NCBI GenBank assembly: GCA_937893675.1
Contig: CALBGI010000054.1
Coordinates: 1 to 27,768 of the forward strand
Origin: an uncultured Blautia sp.
GTDB lineage: Bacteria; Bacillota; Clostridia; Lachnospirales; Lachnospiraceae
Direction of reading: 5' to 3'
Length of the DNA stretch: 27,768 nt
In this document: positions 8,446 to 16,056 of the stretch, piece after piece
Numbering within the stretch: the first letter of the stretch is position 1
Layout: each line of letters opens with the position of its first letter
The notes under the pieces: model-generated
Told to the model about the DNA's origin: nothing
Databases searched by the model: none
Seen by the model: only the letters and a program-made list of their open reading frames with translations
Made by a program: the position numbers and the translations under genes

Positions 8446-9285
8446 CTACCAGACGCTTTCTTTTGGGGTCATTAACTCCTGAATGCTGTCGCCGAGAAGA
8501 TTAAAGATAATAACCGTAAGTAAAATGATCATTCCTGGAAATAACAGCATCCATGGTTCCGAATACATGTAATTCTTCCCTTCTGACAGCATAAACCCCC
8601 ATTCCGGGGCTGGCGGCGGAGAACCCAGTCCTAAAAGAGACAAGCCCGAAATCGTCAGAAGCTTGCTTCCTATATCCTGCGAAATATTGACCAACAAAGA
8701 AGGCAAAACATTCGGAACAATATAATAAAATAGAATACGCCAATTCGATGCCCCGCCTAATCTGGCCTGCTCAATATAAACATTGTTTTTGATACTCAGT
8801 ACCAAAGAACGACTGATACGTGCATAGAACGTCCATCCGGTAACTGACATCGCCAAAATCAGATTGGAAGTACCAACCCCAATAAAGCTAACAATTGCAA
8901 TTGTAAAAATATACCCCGGAAAAGCCATCAGCATATCAGAAATGCGCATCAGTAATCCGTCAAAAAAGCCTCCCATAAATCCTGCCGCTGTTCCTATCAA
9001 AATTCCAGTTACAGAAACAATCGCCGTCACTGCAAAGGCAATCAATAAGGAATTTTTTCCACCATGAAGAATACGTGAAAATAAATCCCTCCCTAATTGG
9101 TCGGTTCCAAAAAGATGTGTTCTGCTTGGTGGTTCCAGCATATGTGCGTAATCTGTTTCCAACGGATCATAGGGCGCAAAAAAACCTGCAAACAGAGCAA
9201 AACAGATCAAAAGGACCGCCATCAGAAAAAATACCACAAAACGGATCCATGATTTTTTTCTTAAAAAAGTCTTGTTTTGTTTCAT
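8446..9285 (-). CDS. Opp/Dpp/Nik-type ABC transporter permease (C subunit)
   Basis: This 279-residue inner permease has about six membrane helices. It has an N-terminal HLFGTDQLGRDLFSRILHGG motif characteristic of DppC/NikC and a cytoplasmic EAA loop around GASNWRILFYYIVPN that docks with the ATPases. Its ATG overlaps the TGA of the upstream permease gene (ATGA), indicating coupled translation. Full family length. It forms the translocation pore with the B subunit. Confidence 0.92.
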   Translation of the reverse strand: MKQNKTFLRKKSWIRFVVFFLMAVLLICFALFAGFFAPYDPLETDYAHMLEPPSRTHLFGTDQLGRDLFSRILHGGKNSLLIAFAVTAIVSVTGILIGTAAGFMGGFFDGLLMRISDMLMAFPGYIFTIAIVSFIGVGTSNLILAMSVTGWTFYARISRSLVLSIKNNVYIEQARLGGASNWRILFYYIVPNVLPSLLVNISQDIGSKLLTISGLSLLGLGSPPPAPEWGFMLSEGKNYMYSEPWMLLFPGMIILLTVIIFNLLGDSIQELMTPKESVW

Positions 9286-10217
9286 TGCTCAAACATCCCC
9301 CTTCGGATCCGGGGATCAATAAAGGAATAGGAAATATCCACCAGAAGGTTTACCATTACATAAATAAATCCCATCCACATGACATATCCCTGAATCAAGG
9401 CATAATCTCTGGATGTGATCGCAGAAGTACAAACTTGTCCGATCCCGTTCCAGCTAAAGACCATCTCTACGATCATTGTTCCACCAAGCAGACCGCCAAA
9501 TGACATGCCAAGCATAGTAACTATCGCCAAAAGAGAATTTGGCAATACATGACAGAGAATAATCCTCGCCTTTCCCATTCCTCGTGATTTACATCCTGAT
9601 ATATACTCTTCCTGCATCTGCTCTGCCATCACAGCACGGATTCTTCTGATATAGGAACAGCTCATTCCAACCGCAAGAGTAAGTGTCGGCATCACAATGT
9701 GTTTCCATGAAGAAGAACCGGCTACCGGCAGCCACCCTAGATGGACAGCCAGAATCCAGATTAAAATCATGCCAAACCAGAAACTTGGCATAGAAACCCC
9801 TATAAATGACATGAACCGGATCACATAGTCCACAATATGATTTTTATAAATTGCCGACAAAATCCCCAGTGGCAAAGCAATCAGAAGCATTACCACAAAA
9901 GATGTACACGCAAGCGCCACTGTATTTGGAAGTTTTCGCGCAATAATGTCTTTAACTGGTTCATTATATTTTACCGACATGCCAAAATCCTGCTCCAACA
10001 CTACGCCTTTTATCCAGTCTGCGTACTGTTCTATGAACGGACGGCTCGTCCCAAATTGTGCTTCCAGACGTGCAATCGTTTCTTCATCATGCCCGCCTCC
10101 CATGGAATTCACTAATTCTTCAACCGGATCCGACGGCAGAAGATATGTGAGACCAAAAGTTAAAATTGATAATCCAAACAAAATAATTATCAAAGACAAA
10201 AACCTTTTCCATATCAT
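9282..10217 (-). CDS. Opp/Dpp/Nik-type ABC transporter permease (B subunit)
   Basis: This membrane subunit of about 311 residues has the DppB/NikB layout: a first helix starting MIWKRF, a short LLPSDPVEELV segment, an external domain to about residue 90, then five more helices. The EAA-like loop is around GMGKARIILCHVLPN. The start is placed at ATG 10217, immediately after the methyltransferase TGA (TGACATG) and at the canonical first-helix position. GTG 10226 with AGAGG 10 nt upstream is an alternative, and the frame is open to 10250. Stop-start contact implies translational coupling with the methyltransferase. Confidence 0.9.
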   Translation of the reverse strand: MIWKRFLSLIIILFGLSILTFGLTYLLPSDPVEELVNSMGGGHDEETIARLEAQFGTSRPFIEQYADWIKGVVLEQDFGMSVKYNEPVKDIIARKLPNTVALACTSFVVMLLIALPLGILSAIYKNHIVDYVIRFMSFIGVSMPSFWFGMILIWILAVHLGWLPVAGSSSWKHIVMPTLTLAVGMSCSYIRRIRAVMAEQMQEEYISGCKSRGMGKARIILCHVLPNSLLAIVTMLGMSFGGLLGGTMIVEMVFSWNGIGQVCTSAITSRDYALIQGYVMWMGFIYVMVNLLVDISYSFIDPRIRRGMFEQ

Positions 10218-10218
10218 G

Positions 10219-10965
10219 TCAAGCACGCGGCAAAGACCTCTTTTCTGCAATAATTATGAATCCCTGCGGCAACTTTCCACCATTTACAGAAACGTGAACA
10301 TCATAAAAACCTCTCATTATAAGTTCATTAAAATCCCATTGCGGACGCCTTTCATAGCTCATGGGAAGATCCTCTGCGATTTTTTCAATAATAGAAAAAT
10401 CCACTCGATCTTTATTATGTTTTCTATGAAGTCCCTCATCTCCAGAAATCGTCTCCTGTAACTGCATATATCTTTCTCGTTCTTTTGCGTATGCCTCATC
10501 ATGATGGTAAAGATACATGTTTCCATCGCTGACAATAATTTTTCCGCCTGGCCGAAGTACCCGATACATTTCATTATAAGCTCTGGATGGATCATCCAGA
10601 TTCCAAATTACATTTCTGGATACTACCACATCAAAAGATTCATCTGCAAATTTCAGATTCTGCGCATCCATCTGCATTACTTTCGCATCTATTTTCATCT
10701 GTCGAAAACGTTGCTTTGCCTGTTCTATCATCTGCTCAGAGTAATCTATCGCAGTTACACGATGGCCCAGCTGATTTAAAATAACTGTAAAAAATCCAGG
10801 ACCCATACCATCATCAAGTACATCCAGGGATGTTGTTCCTATGGTTTTTTGAAAAATTTCTCGCCATTCTTCAGCAGATTCCTGAGAAAGCTCTTCTTCC
10901 ACTGCATCTGAAAATCCTTTTGCACGAAGATTCCAATATTCTTTAACATCCTCAATATGTTGCAT
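10219..10965 (-). CDS. Class I SAM-dependent methyltransferase heading a B12-riboswitch transporter operon
   Basis: This 248-residue cytoplasmic enzyme has a Rossmann methyltransferase fold. Motif I is VLDDGMGPG (49-57), the ribose-binding acid is D74 in VTAID, the adenine-side acid is D100 in MQMDA, and the post-motif block is VLRPGGKIIVSDG (136-148). It belongs to the broad Methyltransf_11 / UbiE-like group, and the acceptor substrate cannot be named. An ATG follows GGGAGGGAAAA. It is the first gene after a cobalamin riboswitch and is translationally coupled to the permease, so it probably modifies either the imported molecule or a small molecule made for uptake. A corrinoid-biosynthesis methyltransferase (CbiE/F/H/L type) is unlikely because those belong to a different (class III) fold. 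Confidence 0.85.
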   Translation of the reverse strand: MQHIEDVKEYWNLRAKGFSDAVEEELSQESAEEWREIFQKTIGTTSLDVLDDGMGPGFFTVILNQLGHRVTAIDYSEQMIEQAKQRFRQMKIDAKVMQMDAQNLKFADESFDVVVSRNVIWNLDDPSRAYNEMYRVLRPGGKIIVSDGNMYLYHHDEAYAKERERYMQLQETISGDEGLHRKHNKDRVDFSIIEKIAEDLPMSYERRPQWDFNELIMRGFYDVHVSVNGGKLPQGFIIIAEKRSLPRA

Positions 10966-11033
10966 TTTTCCCTCCCATATAACAGATTTAGATGCTTGTC
11001 CCTACGTTCTCGGTATCCCTGTATTAATACAAC

Positions 11034-11073
11034 AAAAAAGGACATCGAATGATAACACATCATCCCATGTCCT
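11034..11073 (-). terminator. Intrinsic terminator in the riboswitch leader (expression platform)
   Basis: The outer 7-bp stem AGGACAT/ATGTCCT (67-73 end with 40-46 end of the 11040-11073 hairpin) extends after one mismatch to about 14 pairs. It is followed on the minus strand by six T. It sits between the cobalamin aptamer and the methyltransferase start, where ligand binding would switch transcription off. A second hairpin (11105-11129) lies between aptamer and terminator and could take part in the switch. Confidence 0.75.
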
Positions 11074-11189
11074 GGTACTATCTCGTTTTTTATACAAACA
11101 TAGTATGCCCCCTGTTCTTACAGCGGCATTCACCTTTGTTATAAAATGTTTAGATATTACAAGTTCCCACCGAACTATTCATACACGGG

Positions 11190-11340
11190 AATAAGGCAAG
11201 TCTCCTGACTTGGAGTTCTTCCTACTTTCTTCCCTTCCCGGTTTCCCAGTGGTAAACTGAAGATTTCGTCCTCCTTACAGTAGCGGGGGCTGTTCTGGCT
11301 TCATACCAGATTCCTTATTAAGCAACATTTGCACCTTATT
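11190..11340 (-). promoter_or_regulatory. Cobalamin (B12) riboswitch aptamer
   Basis: Read on the minus strand, the sequence begins AATAAGG (11340-11334) and ends CCTTATT (11196-11190), a perfect P1 closing stem. Between them are the conserved cobalamin-aptamer blocks: AAGGTGC...GCTTAATAAGGAA, the ACAGCCCCCGCTACTGTAA core (about 11277-11293), ACTGGGAAACC, and the B12-box AGTCAGGAGACTTGCCT (11195-11211). The order and sequence match the AdoCbl riboswitch family. It leads the methyltransferase-transporter operon, and with the downstream terminator it predicts repression when cobalamin is abundant. Confidence 0.95.
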
Positions 11341-11373
11341 TAAACATCTATTTATTTTTATTTATATAAATTT

Positions 11374-11402
11374 ATAATACAATTATTTGCATTTTTTGTC
11401 AA
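11374..11402 (-). promoter_or_regulatory. Consensus sigma-A promoter of the B12-riboswitch operon
   Basis: On the minus strand TTGACA (11402-11397) and TATTAT (11379-11374) are separated by 17 nt. Transcription would start near 11367, about 27 nt before the aptamer, leaving a leader of about 400 nt before the methyltransferase ATG. Confidence 0.8.
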
Positions 11403-11417
11403 TATAGTATTTCTTGA

Positions 11418-11953
11418 GTTTCCGCAGGCTCCATTGTGCAGAATCTTGATACGGACAATGTGGCTTCTAAGCGACGTAACCCCATCATTGCCGTTCTTTT
11501 CAGCCGTATGCACTTCATGGAGCGCAGAGGCAGCGGTTTTAAAAAAATCAAGGCAGACTATCACCGTGCCATAAATTATCGAAGTGAGACAAAACCGGTA
11601 TTCAAATCAACACCCACCTCCTTTTTTGTCACTCTTTATAATTTAAATTATAATATTCCCATTGGCAAAACAGGCCTTCAGGAGAAAAAACAGGCCTTGA
11701 GGACAAAAAACAGGCCTTTGACGCAACAATCGCAGGCCTTGACTTCAGTATGCCAACAAAACAAAATATATTAAAAATATATCGGCATTTTGGCTTTGAT
11801 ATCATTTTTGCAAGAGCAGATATAATGAAGGTAACAGGAATTACCGCTACTCCGGCAACCGCACTCATGAAAAAGCTAAAGGAAGCCGAATTGATCGAAC
11901 CTGTTCGCAACCACGGAAGAGGAAAATACAAATTTACAGAACCTCTGAAATGA
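11418..11953 (+). pseudogene. Truncated, frameshifted remnant of an AlbA/Schlafen-type ATP-binding regulator
   Basis: The plus strand encodes a fragment with KRRNPIIAVLF, MERRGSGFKKI and STPTSFFVTLYNLNY, which I recognise as the C-terminal HATPase-like part of AlbA_2-domain ATP-binding proteins common in Lachnospiraceae. A linker with repeated CAGGCCTT units follows. The frame then shifts near 11740: the first frame ends at 11774, and the winged-helix tail continues from MPTKQNILKIYRHF (11750) to its stop at 11953. The N-terminal AlbA and first ATPase segments are missing, and a stop (11415-11417) closes the frame upstream. It looks like a decayed regulator cut off next to the riboswitch promoter. 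Expression of the 67-residue tail alone is possible but unsupported. Confidence 0.72.
11671..11740 (+). repeat. Four CAGGCCTT-containing short direct repeats
   Basis: CAGGCCTT recurs at 11671, 11691, 11711 and 11733, giving 20, 20 and 22 nt spacing with A-rich filler. In the intact protein family this linker appears to encode heptad KxALxxK units, for which 21-nt spacing would be needed. The 20-nt spacing moves successive units out of frame. Confidence 0.75.
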
Positions 11954-11960
11954 ACAAAGC

Positions 11961-11995
11961 TGCCCGTTATCCGTACTTCCAACCAATAACGGGCA
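11961..11995. terminator. Hairpin between the AlbA remnant and the convergent kinase gene
   Basis: TGCCCGTTAT (11961-11970) pairs exactly with ATAACGGGCA (11986-11995) around a 15-nt loop. The flanks are ATCTTATCATTT on the plus side and GCTTTGTTC on the minus side. It lies just past both convergent stops (11953 and 12019), so a weak bidirectional terminator is plausible. Confidence 0.45.
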
Positions 11996-12018
11996 TCTTA
12001 TCATTTATATATACAAGT

Positions 12019-13677
12019 TCAATTTTCCGGAAATACCAGAGAAATTTCCGTTCCTTTTCCTTCCTCACTAGCAAGATCGAGCTCTCCGCCCAGGAAAGCC
12101 GCGCCATGTTTTACAATGGAAAGCCCCAGACCGGTGCCGCCCACTTTCTTGGAATGGCTCTTGTCCACTCGATAGAAACGCTCAAAAATCCGGTTTCTGT
12201 CCTCTCGTGGAATACCAATTCCCGTATCCTTGACGCAAATGACAACACCCTTTTCTGTCTTGAAAAAGGCCAGCGTCACACTCCCCTCCGGCCGATTGTA
12301 TTTAATCGCATTGTCGCAGAGATTATAAAGCACTTCCTCCAGAATTGGGCGCACTGTAGTAAAACTTACATGCTCGCCCTCCATGTAGAGGTGTACACTC
12401 TGACTGTCTGCCTGGGTTTTCAGACTGTTAAAAATATCCTTTCCCAGTTCGTACAAATCCACCTGCTCTTTTTCATAGGGAATTTCTCCCTCATCAAGCT
12501 GCGAAATCTTGATGGTGTCCTCCACCAGCCGGATCAGCCGCTGAGCTTCTTTATAAATGCGTCCTGCAAACCGCTTGACATCCTCTTCCTTTACAAATCC
12601 GTCCTGCATGATCTCTGCAAAGCCGGAAATCGAAGTAAGCGGAGTCTTGAGTTCATGAGAAACATTGGCTGAAAATTCTCGCCGCAGAGTTTCTCGACTG
12701 ACCTTTTCTGTCACATTCACAAAAAGAAGCACGGCTCCCTGAATTTCCTTGTCCCGGAAAACCGGATTGGCAGTCATTGCGATAGCATTTCCATCCAAAA
12801 AGACTACTTCAGAACTGTGTCTGCCCTCCAGAACATCTTCCACAACTTTGCGGAACTGCTCACTTCGATTCAGAGAATATACACTTTCTCCAAGGGCAAT
12901 CTCCTGCACCTGAAACAGACGGCTCACACTGGAATTCACAGAAAGTACCATGGTATGGCTGTCAATCACCAAAAGTCCTTCCTGCATATTCTCTGTGATG
13001 ATCGCAAATTCCTCCTGCTGCTGTTTCGCCTCTTCCAACTGACTGGTGATCTGGCGCTTCTGCTTGTAAATCTTGCTCAGCAGCGGCTCCACTTCCGTAT
13101 AGATACGATTCTGCTCCGGATGCTCCAGATCCAGATTATTCAGCGGCTCCACCACCTTTTTGGAAAGGCGGGATGCAAACACGCCTGCAAGAACCAGCAT
13201 GAGAAGCAGGATCCAGAGTACCGGCTGCACCAGCTCCAGCACCAGCTTCAAAATCGAATACTGGGTGCTTGACACCCGGAGGACGTTTCCGTTTTCCAGA
13301 CGAACCGCATAATATACGGTCTTTTCCGACAGGGTGCTGGACATACGCACTGCATGGCCGCTGCCCTTCTTGAGTGCCTCCATGACCTCTTCTCTGTGCC
13401 CGTGATTTTCCATGGAGCTTTCTGCTGCTTCGCTGTCGTAAAGAACGGTTCCGTCTTCGTCAATATATGTAATACGAGATTCCGGACTTGTTATTTTTTC
13501 CAGATATTCCGTTCCCTTAAGCTCTACACCTTCCGCCAGATAAACAGCCTCTTTTCTCAGCTCCGTGTTGATCTGTTTTCCAAAATAATTGTAAAGAATC
13601 CCCATTACAAAGGACAGTCCCAGCACCAAGGTCAGCGCACAAACTGCCAGAATGGACTTAAATATTTTCTTTGTCAA
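12019..13677 (-). CDS. phoR: PhoR-like sensor histidine kinase
   Basis: This 552-residue membrane kinase has TM1 (about 8-30), an extracytoplasmic sensor region, TM2 (about 150-168), a PAS domain (about 225-325), then HisKA with H341 in FSANVSHELKTPLTS. Its ATPase domain has N-box NLCDNAIKYN, G1 DTGIGIP and G2 GGTGLGLS. All catalytic motifs are present. The start is TTG 13677 with GGAGG 9 nt upstream; no better ATG is in frame nearby. It follows phoU by 44 nt at the end of the pst operon, so it should sense phosphate status. Its usual partner gene phoP is not between phoU and it. Confidence 0.88.
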   Translation of the reverse strand: MTKKIFKSILAVCALTLVLGLSFVMGILYNYFGKQINTELRKEAVYLAEGVELKGTEYLEKITSPESRITYIDEDGTVLYDSEAAESSMENHGHREEVMEALKKGSGHAVRMSSTLSEKTVYYAVRLENGNVLRVSSTQYSILKLVLELVQPVLWILLLMLVLAGVFASRLSKKVVEPLNNLDLEHPEQNRIYTEVEPLLSKIYKQKRQITSQLEEAKQQQEEFAIITENMQEGLLVIDSHTMVLSVNSSVSRLFQVQEIALGESVYSLNRSEQFRKVVEDVLEGRHSSEVVFLDGNAIAMTANPVFRDKEIQGAVLLFVNVTEKVSRETLRREFSANVSHELKTPLTSISGFAEIMQDGFVKEEDVKRFAGRIYKEAQRLIRLVEDTIKISQLDEGEIPYEKEQVDLYELGKDIFNSLKTQADSQSVHLYMEGEHVSFTTVRPILEEVLYNLCDNAIKYNRPEGSVTLAFFKTEKGVVICVKDTGIGIPREDRNRIFERFYRVDKSHSKKVGGTGLGLSIVKHGAAFLGGELDLASEEGKGTEISLVFPEN

Positions 13678-13721
13678 ACCCTTTGCCCTCCATGGACGTT
13701 ACTTTCCAAATCCCTGTCATA

Positions 13722-14381
13722 TCAAATGCTATGATGCTCATTGCTTCTGTGCTCGCCGGTGATGGAATACTCCACCCACTCTGCAATATTTACGGCATGG
13801 TCACCGATACGCTCAAAATACTTGGCGGTCATAAGAAGATCAAGGCCGGTTCTGGCCTCCAGATTGCCGCCGTAGATCAGCTCCGCCAGCTTGTCCTTCA
13901 CCTGATTGAACTCATCGTCCACCAGATCGTCGTCGTTGATGACCTTTCTGCACAGCTCAAGATCGCTTTTCACAAAAGCGTCAATGCTCTCCGTCACCAT
14001 GCGCACGGTAATTTCTGCCATGCGGCCGATGCCCGGCATGGTGTCCGCAAATGTTTTTTCAATATACACCGATAAATCTGCAATATCCGCCGCCTGGTCG
14101 CCGATGCGTTCCATATCCGATACCATTTTAAGGGCTGCGGAGATTTCACGCAAGTCCCTTGCCACCGGATGATGATGAAGCAGAAGGCTCATGCAGTGAT
14201 TTTCAATTTCCCGCTCTTTGCTGTCAATAATCTTGTCCGTCTCAAACACCTGGGGAGCATAGTCCTCCGCCTGTCCCTGCACAGCCTGCGCGGACAGGGA
14301 GATCGCCTTCTCACAGAGGCTTCCCATGGTAATGAGCTGGACATGCAGATCCTCCAGCTGCAGCTCAAAACGTGTTGCCAT
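13722..14381 (-). CDS. phoU: Phosphate transport system regulatory protein PhoU
   Basis: This 219-residue cytoplasmic helical protein links the Pst transporter to PhoR signalling and limits phosphate uptake. Two PhoU repeats are visible, each with a metal-binding-type motif: DMERIGDQAADIA in the first and FERIGDHAVNIAEW in the second. The start is ATG 14381, where the family N-terminus MATRFELQLEDLH begins, with GGGAGG 10 nt upstream. The frame is open further to 14468, but that would run back into pstB. It sits 1 nt after the pstB stop. Confidence 0.94.
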   Translation of the reverse strand: MATRFELQLEDLHVQLITMGSLCEKAISLSAQAVQGQAEDYAPQVFETDKIIDSKEREIENHCMSLLLHHHPVARDLREISAALKMVSDMERIGDQAADIADLSVYIEKTFADTMPGIGRMAEITVRMVTESIDAFVKSDLELCRKVINDDDLVDDEFNQVKDKLAELIYGGNLEARTGLDLLMTAKYFERIGDHAVNIAEWVEYSITGEHRSNEHHSI

Positions 14382-14382
14382 A

Positions 14383-15141
14383 TCAACCAAACCTCCCTGT
14401 AATATAATCCTCCGTCCGTTTGTCCCGCGGCATGGAAAACAGCTTGTCCGTACTGTCAAACTCCACAACCTCCCCCAGAAGGAAGAAGGCGGTCCTGTCA
14501 GAAATGCGGGTGGCCTGCTGCATATTGTGCGTTACCATGACGATCGTGTAATCTTTTTTCAATTCCAGCGCCAGTTCCTCGATCTTGGAGGTGGAAATGG
14601 GATCCAGCGCCGAGGTGGGCTCATCCATGAGCAGAACCTCCGGCTGTACCGCCAGAGCTCTCGCAATGCAAAGTCTCTGCTGCTGCCCGCCGGACATACC
14701 CAGTGCGCTTTTTTTCAGACGGTCCTTCACCTCATCCCAGATCGCCGCATCCCGCAGCGATTTCTCCACGATCTCATCAAGCTTTGCCTTGGAACGAATC
14801 CCGTGGGTTCTGGGGCCGTAGGCAATATTGTCATAAATGCTCATGGGAAACGGATTGGGCTTCTGAAACACCATGCCGACCCGCTTTCTCAGAAGATTCA
14901 CATCCATGGTTCCGTAAATATCTTCCCCGTCCAGGAGCACATTGCCAGTGATGACACAGCCCTCCACCAGATCGTTCATGCGGTTCAGGGATTTTAACAG
15001 AGTGGATTTTCCGCAGCCGCTGGGGCCGATAAAGGCGGTAATCTCCTTCTCTGGAATATTCATATTGATATTTTTTAAAGCGTGGAAAGAACCATAATGC
15101 AGATCCATGTTTTCCACGGCAATCTTTGTATGCTCGCTCAT
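14383..15141 (-). CDS. pstB: Phosphate ABC transporter ATP-binding protein
   Basis: The 252-residue ATPase powers high-affinity phosphate import. It shows Walker A GPSGCGKST, the PstB-typical Q-loop FQKPNPFPMSIYDNI, signature MSGGQQQR and Walker B VLLMDEPTSALD. It starts 6 nt after pstA ends and is followed directly by phoU. Full family length with no unusual residues seen. Confidence 0.96.
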   Translation of the reverse strand: MSEHTKIAVENMDLHYGSFHALKNINMNIPEKEITAFIGPSGCGKSTLLKSLNRMNDLVEGCVITGNVLLDGEDIYGTMDVNLLRKRVGMVFQKPNPFPMSIYDNIAYGPRTHGIRSKAKLDEIVEKSLRDAAIWDEVKDRLKKSALGMSGGQQQRLCIARALAVQPEVLLMDEPTSALDPISTSKIEELALELKKDYTIVMVTHNMQQATRISDRTAFFLLGEVVEFDSTDKLFSMPRDKRTEDYITGRFG

Positions 15142-15147
15142 TCTTTC

Positions 15148-16056
15148 TTATCCTTTCGCAATTCTCTTGGCGATCATTCCGGAAAGTCCGTTGATCAGAA
15201 GCACAAACGCCAAAATGACAACAGCGGTGGCAGAAGCCTGGTTCATGTGAAGTCCCTCGCTGGACAGTACATACATGTGAAGCGCCAGGGTACGTCCGGA
15301 GCCCATCAGACTGTCCGGAACCGCAGCCACGGTACCTGCCGTATAAATGAGAGCTGCCGTCTCACCTACCACACGGCCGATGGCCAAAATCACTCCCGCC
15401 AGGATTCCCGGCACTGCGGAGGGCAGCACAATCGTAAAAATGGTACGAAGCTTCCCTGCGCCAAGGCCGAAGCTCGCCTCCCGATACGAATCCGGGACAG
15501 ATTTCAAGGCTTCCTCTGCGGTTCTCATGATCAGAGGCAATACCATGATCACCATGGTAAATGCACCGGAAAGCAGAGACATCCCCCATTTAAGTGCCAC
15601 TACAAAAAACAGCATACCGAAAAGGCCGTACACGATAGACGGAATCCCCGAAAGGGTTTCCGCGGTAATGCGGATCAGTTTTACAAAGCGGCTGCCCTTT
15701 TTTGCATATTCTACAAGATAAATCGCTGCAAAAATTCCCAGGGGCGCCGCGATCATAAGAGACACGCCCGTCATAATAAACGTATTGATCAGAGAGGGCA
15801 CTAACGATACATTTTCTGAAGTATACGTAGGGCTGAACAGGTCTGCGCTCAGGTAGGGAATCCCTTTTACCAGAATATACACAATGAGAAAGGCCAGCAT
15901 GGCAAATGTCAGCACCGCAGCGATGACCGTCAGAAGCGCCAGAAGGCCGGAGCCCGGGTGGCGCCGGTAGGATTTCATCTTGTCCCCAAAGGACAGGGTA
16001 TTTCTCTTTTTCATAGTTTTTGTATGTTCCATTACTGCAATTGTATCAGTCTGCAT
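15148..16056 (-). CDS. pstA: Phosphate ABC transporter permease PstA
   Basis: This 302-residue permease has six predicted helices and the ABC permease loop around EASFGLGAGKLRTIFTIVLP. The proline-rich helix segment SGIPSIVYGLFG is typical of PstA. The ATG at 16056 is supported by AGGAGG 7 nt upstream and overlaps the pstC end by 11 bp. The N-terminus is longer than usual, with in-frame Met codons at residues 9 and 15, so a slightly later start is possible. Confidence 0.94.
   Translation of the reverse strand: MQTDTIAVMEHTKTMKKRNTLSFGDKMKSYRRHPGSGLLALLTVIAAVLTFAMLAFLIVYILVKGIPYLSADLFSPTYTSENVSLVPSLINTFIMTGVSLMIAAPLGIFAAIYLVEYAKKGSRFVKLIRITAETLSGIPSIVYGLFGMLFFVVALKWGMSLLSGAFTMVIMVLPLIMRTAEEALKSVPDSYREASFGLGAGKLRTIFTIVLPSAVPGILAGVILAIGRVVGETAALIYTAGTVAAVPDSLMGSGRTLALHMYVLSSEGLHMNQASATAVVILAFVLLINGLSGMIAKRIAKG

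Noticed and set aside
10219..10965. Methyltransferase as a cobalamin-biosynthesis enzyme (CbiE/F/H/L)
   Set aside because: Those enzymes have a class III fold; this protein has class I Rossmann motifs VLDDGMGPG and VTAID.
11671..11740. CAGGCCTT repeats as a mini CRISPR array
   Set aside because: Repeat units are only 8 bp, spacers are A-rich and similar to each other, and the unit maps to the linker of a known protein family.
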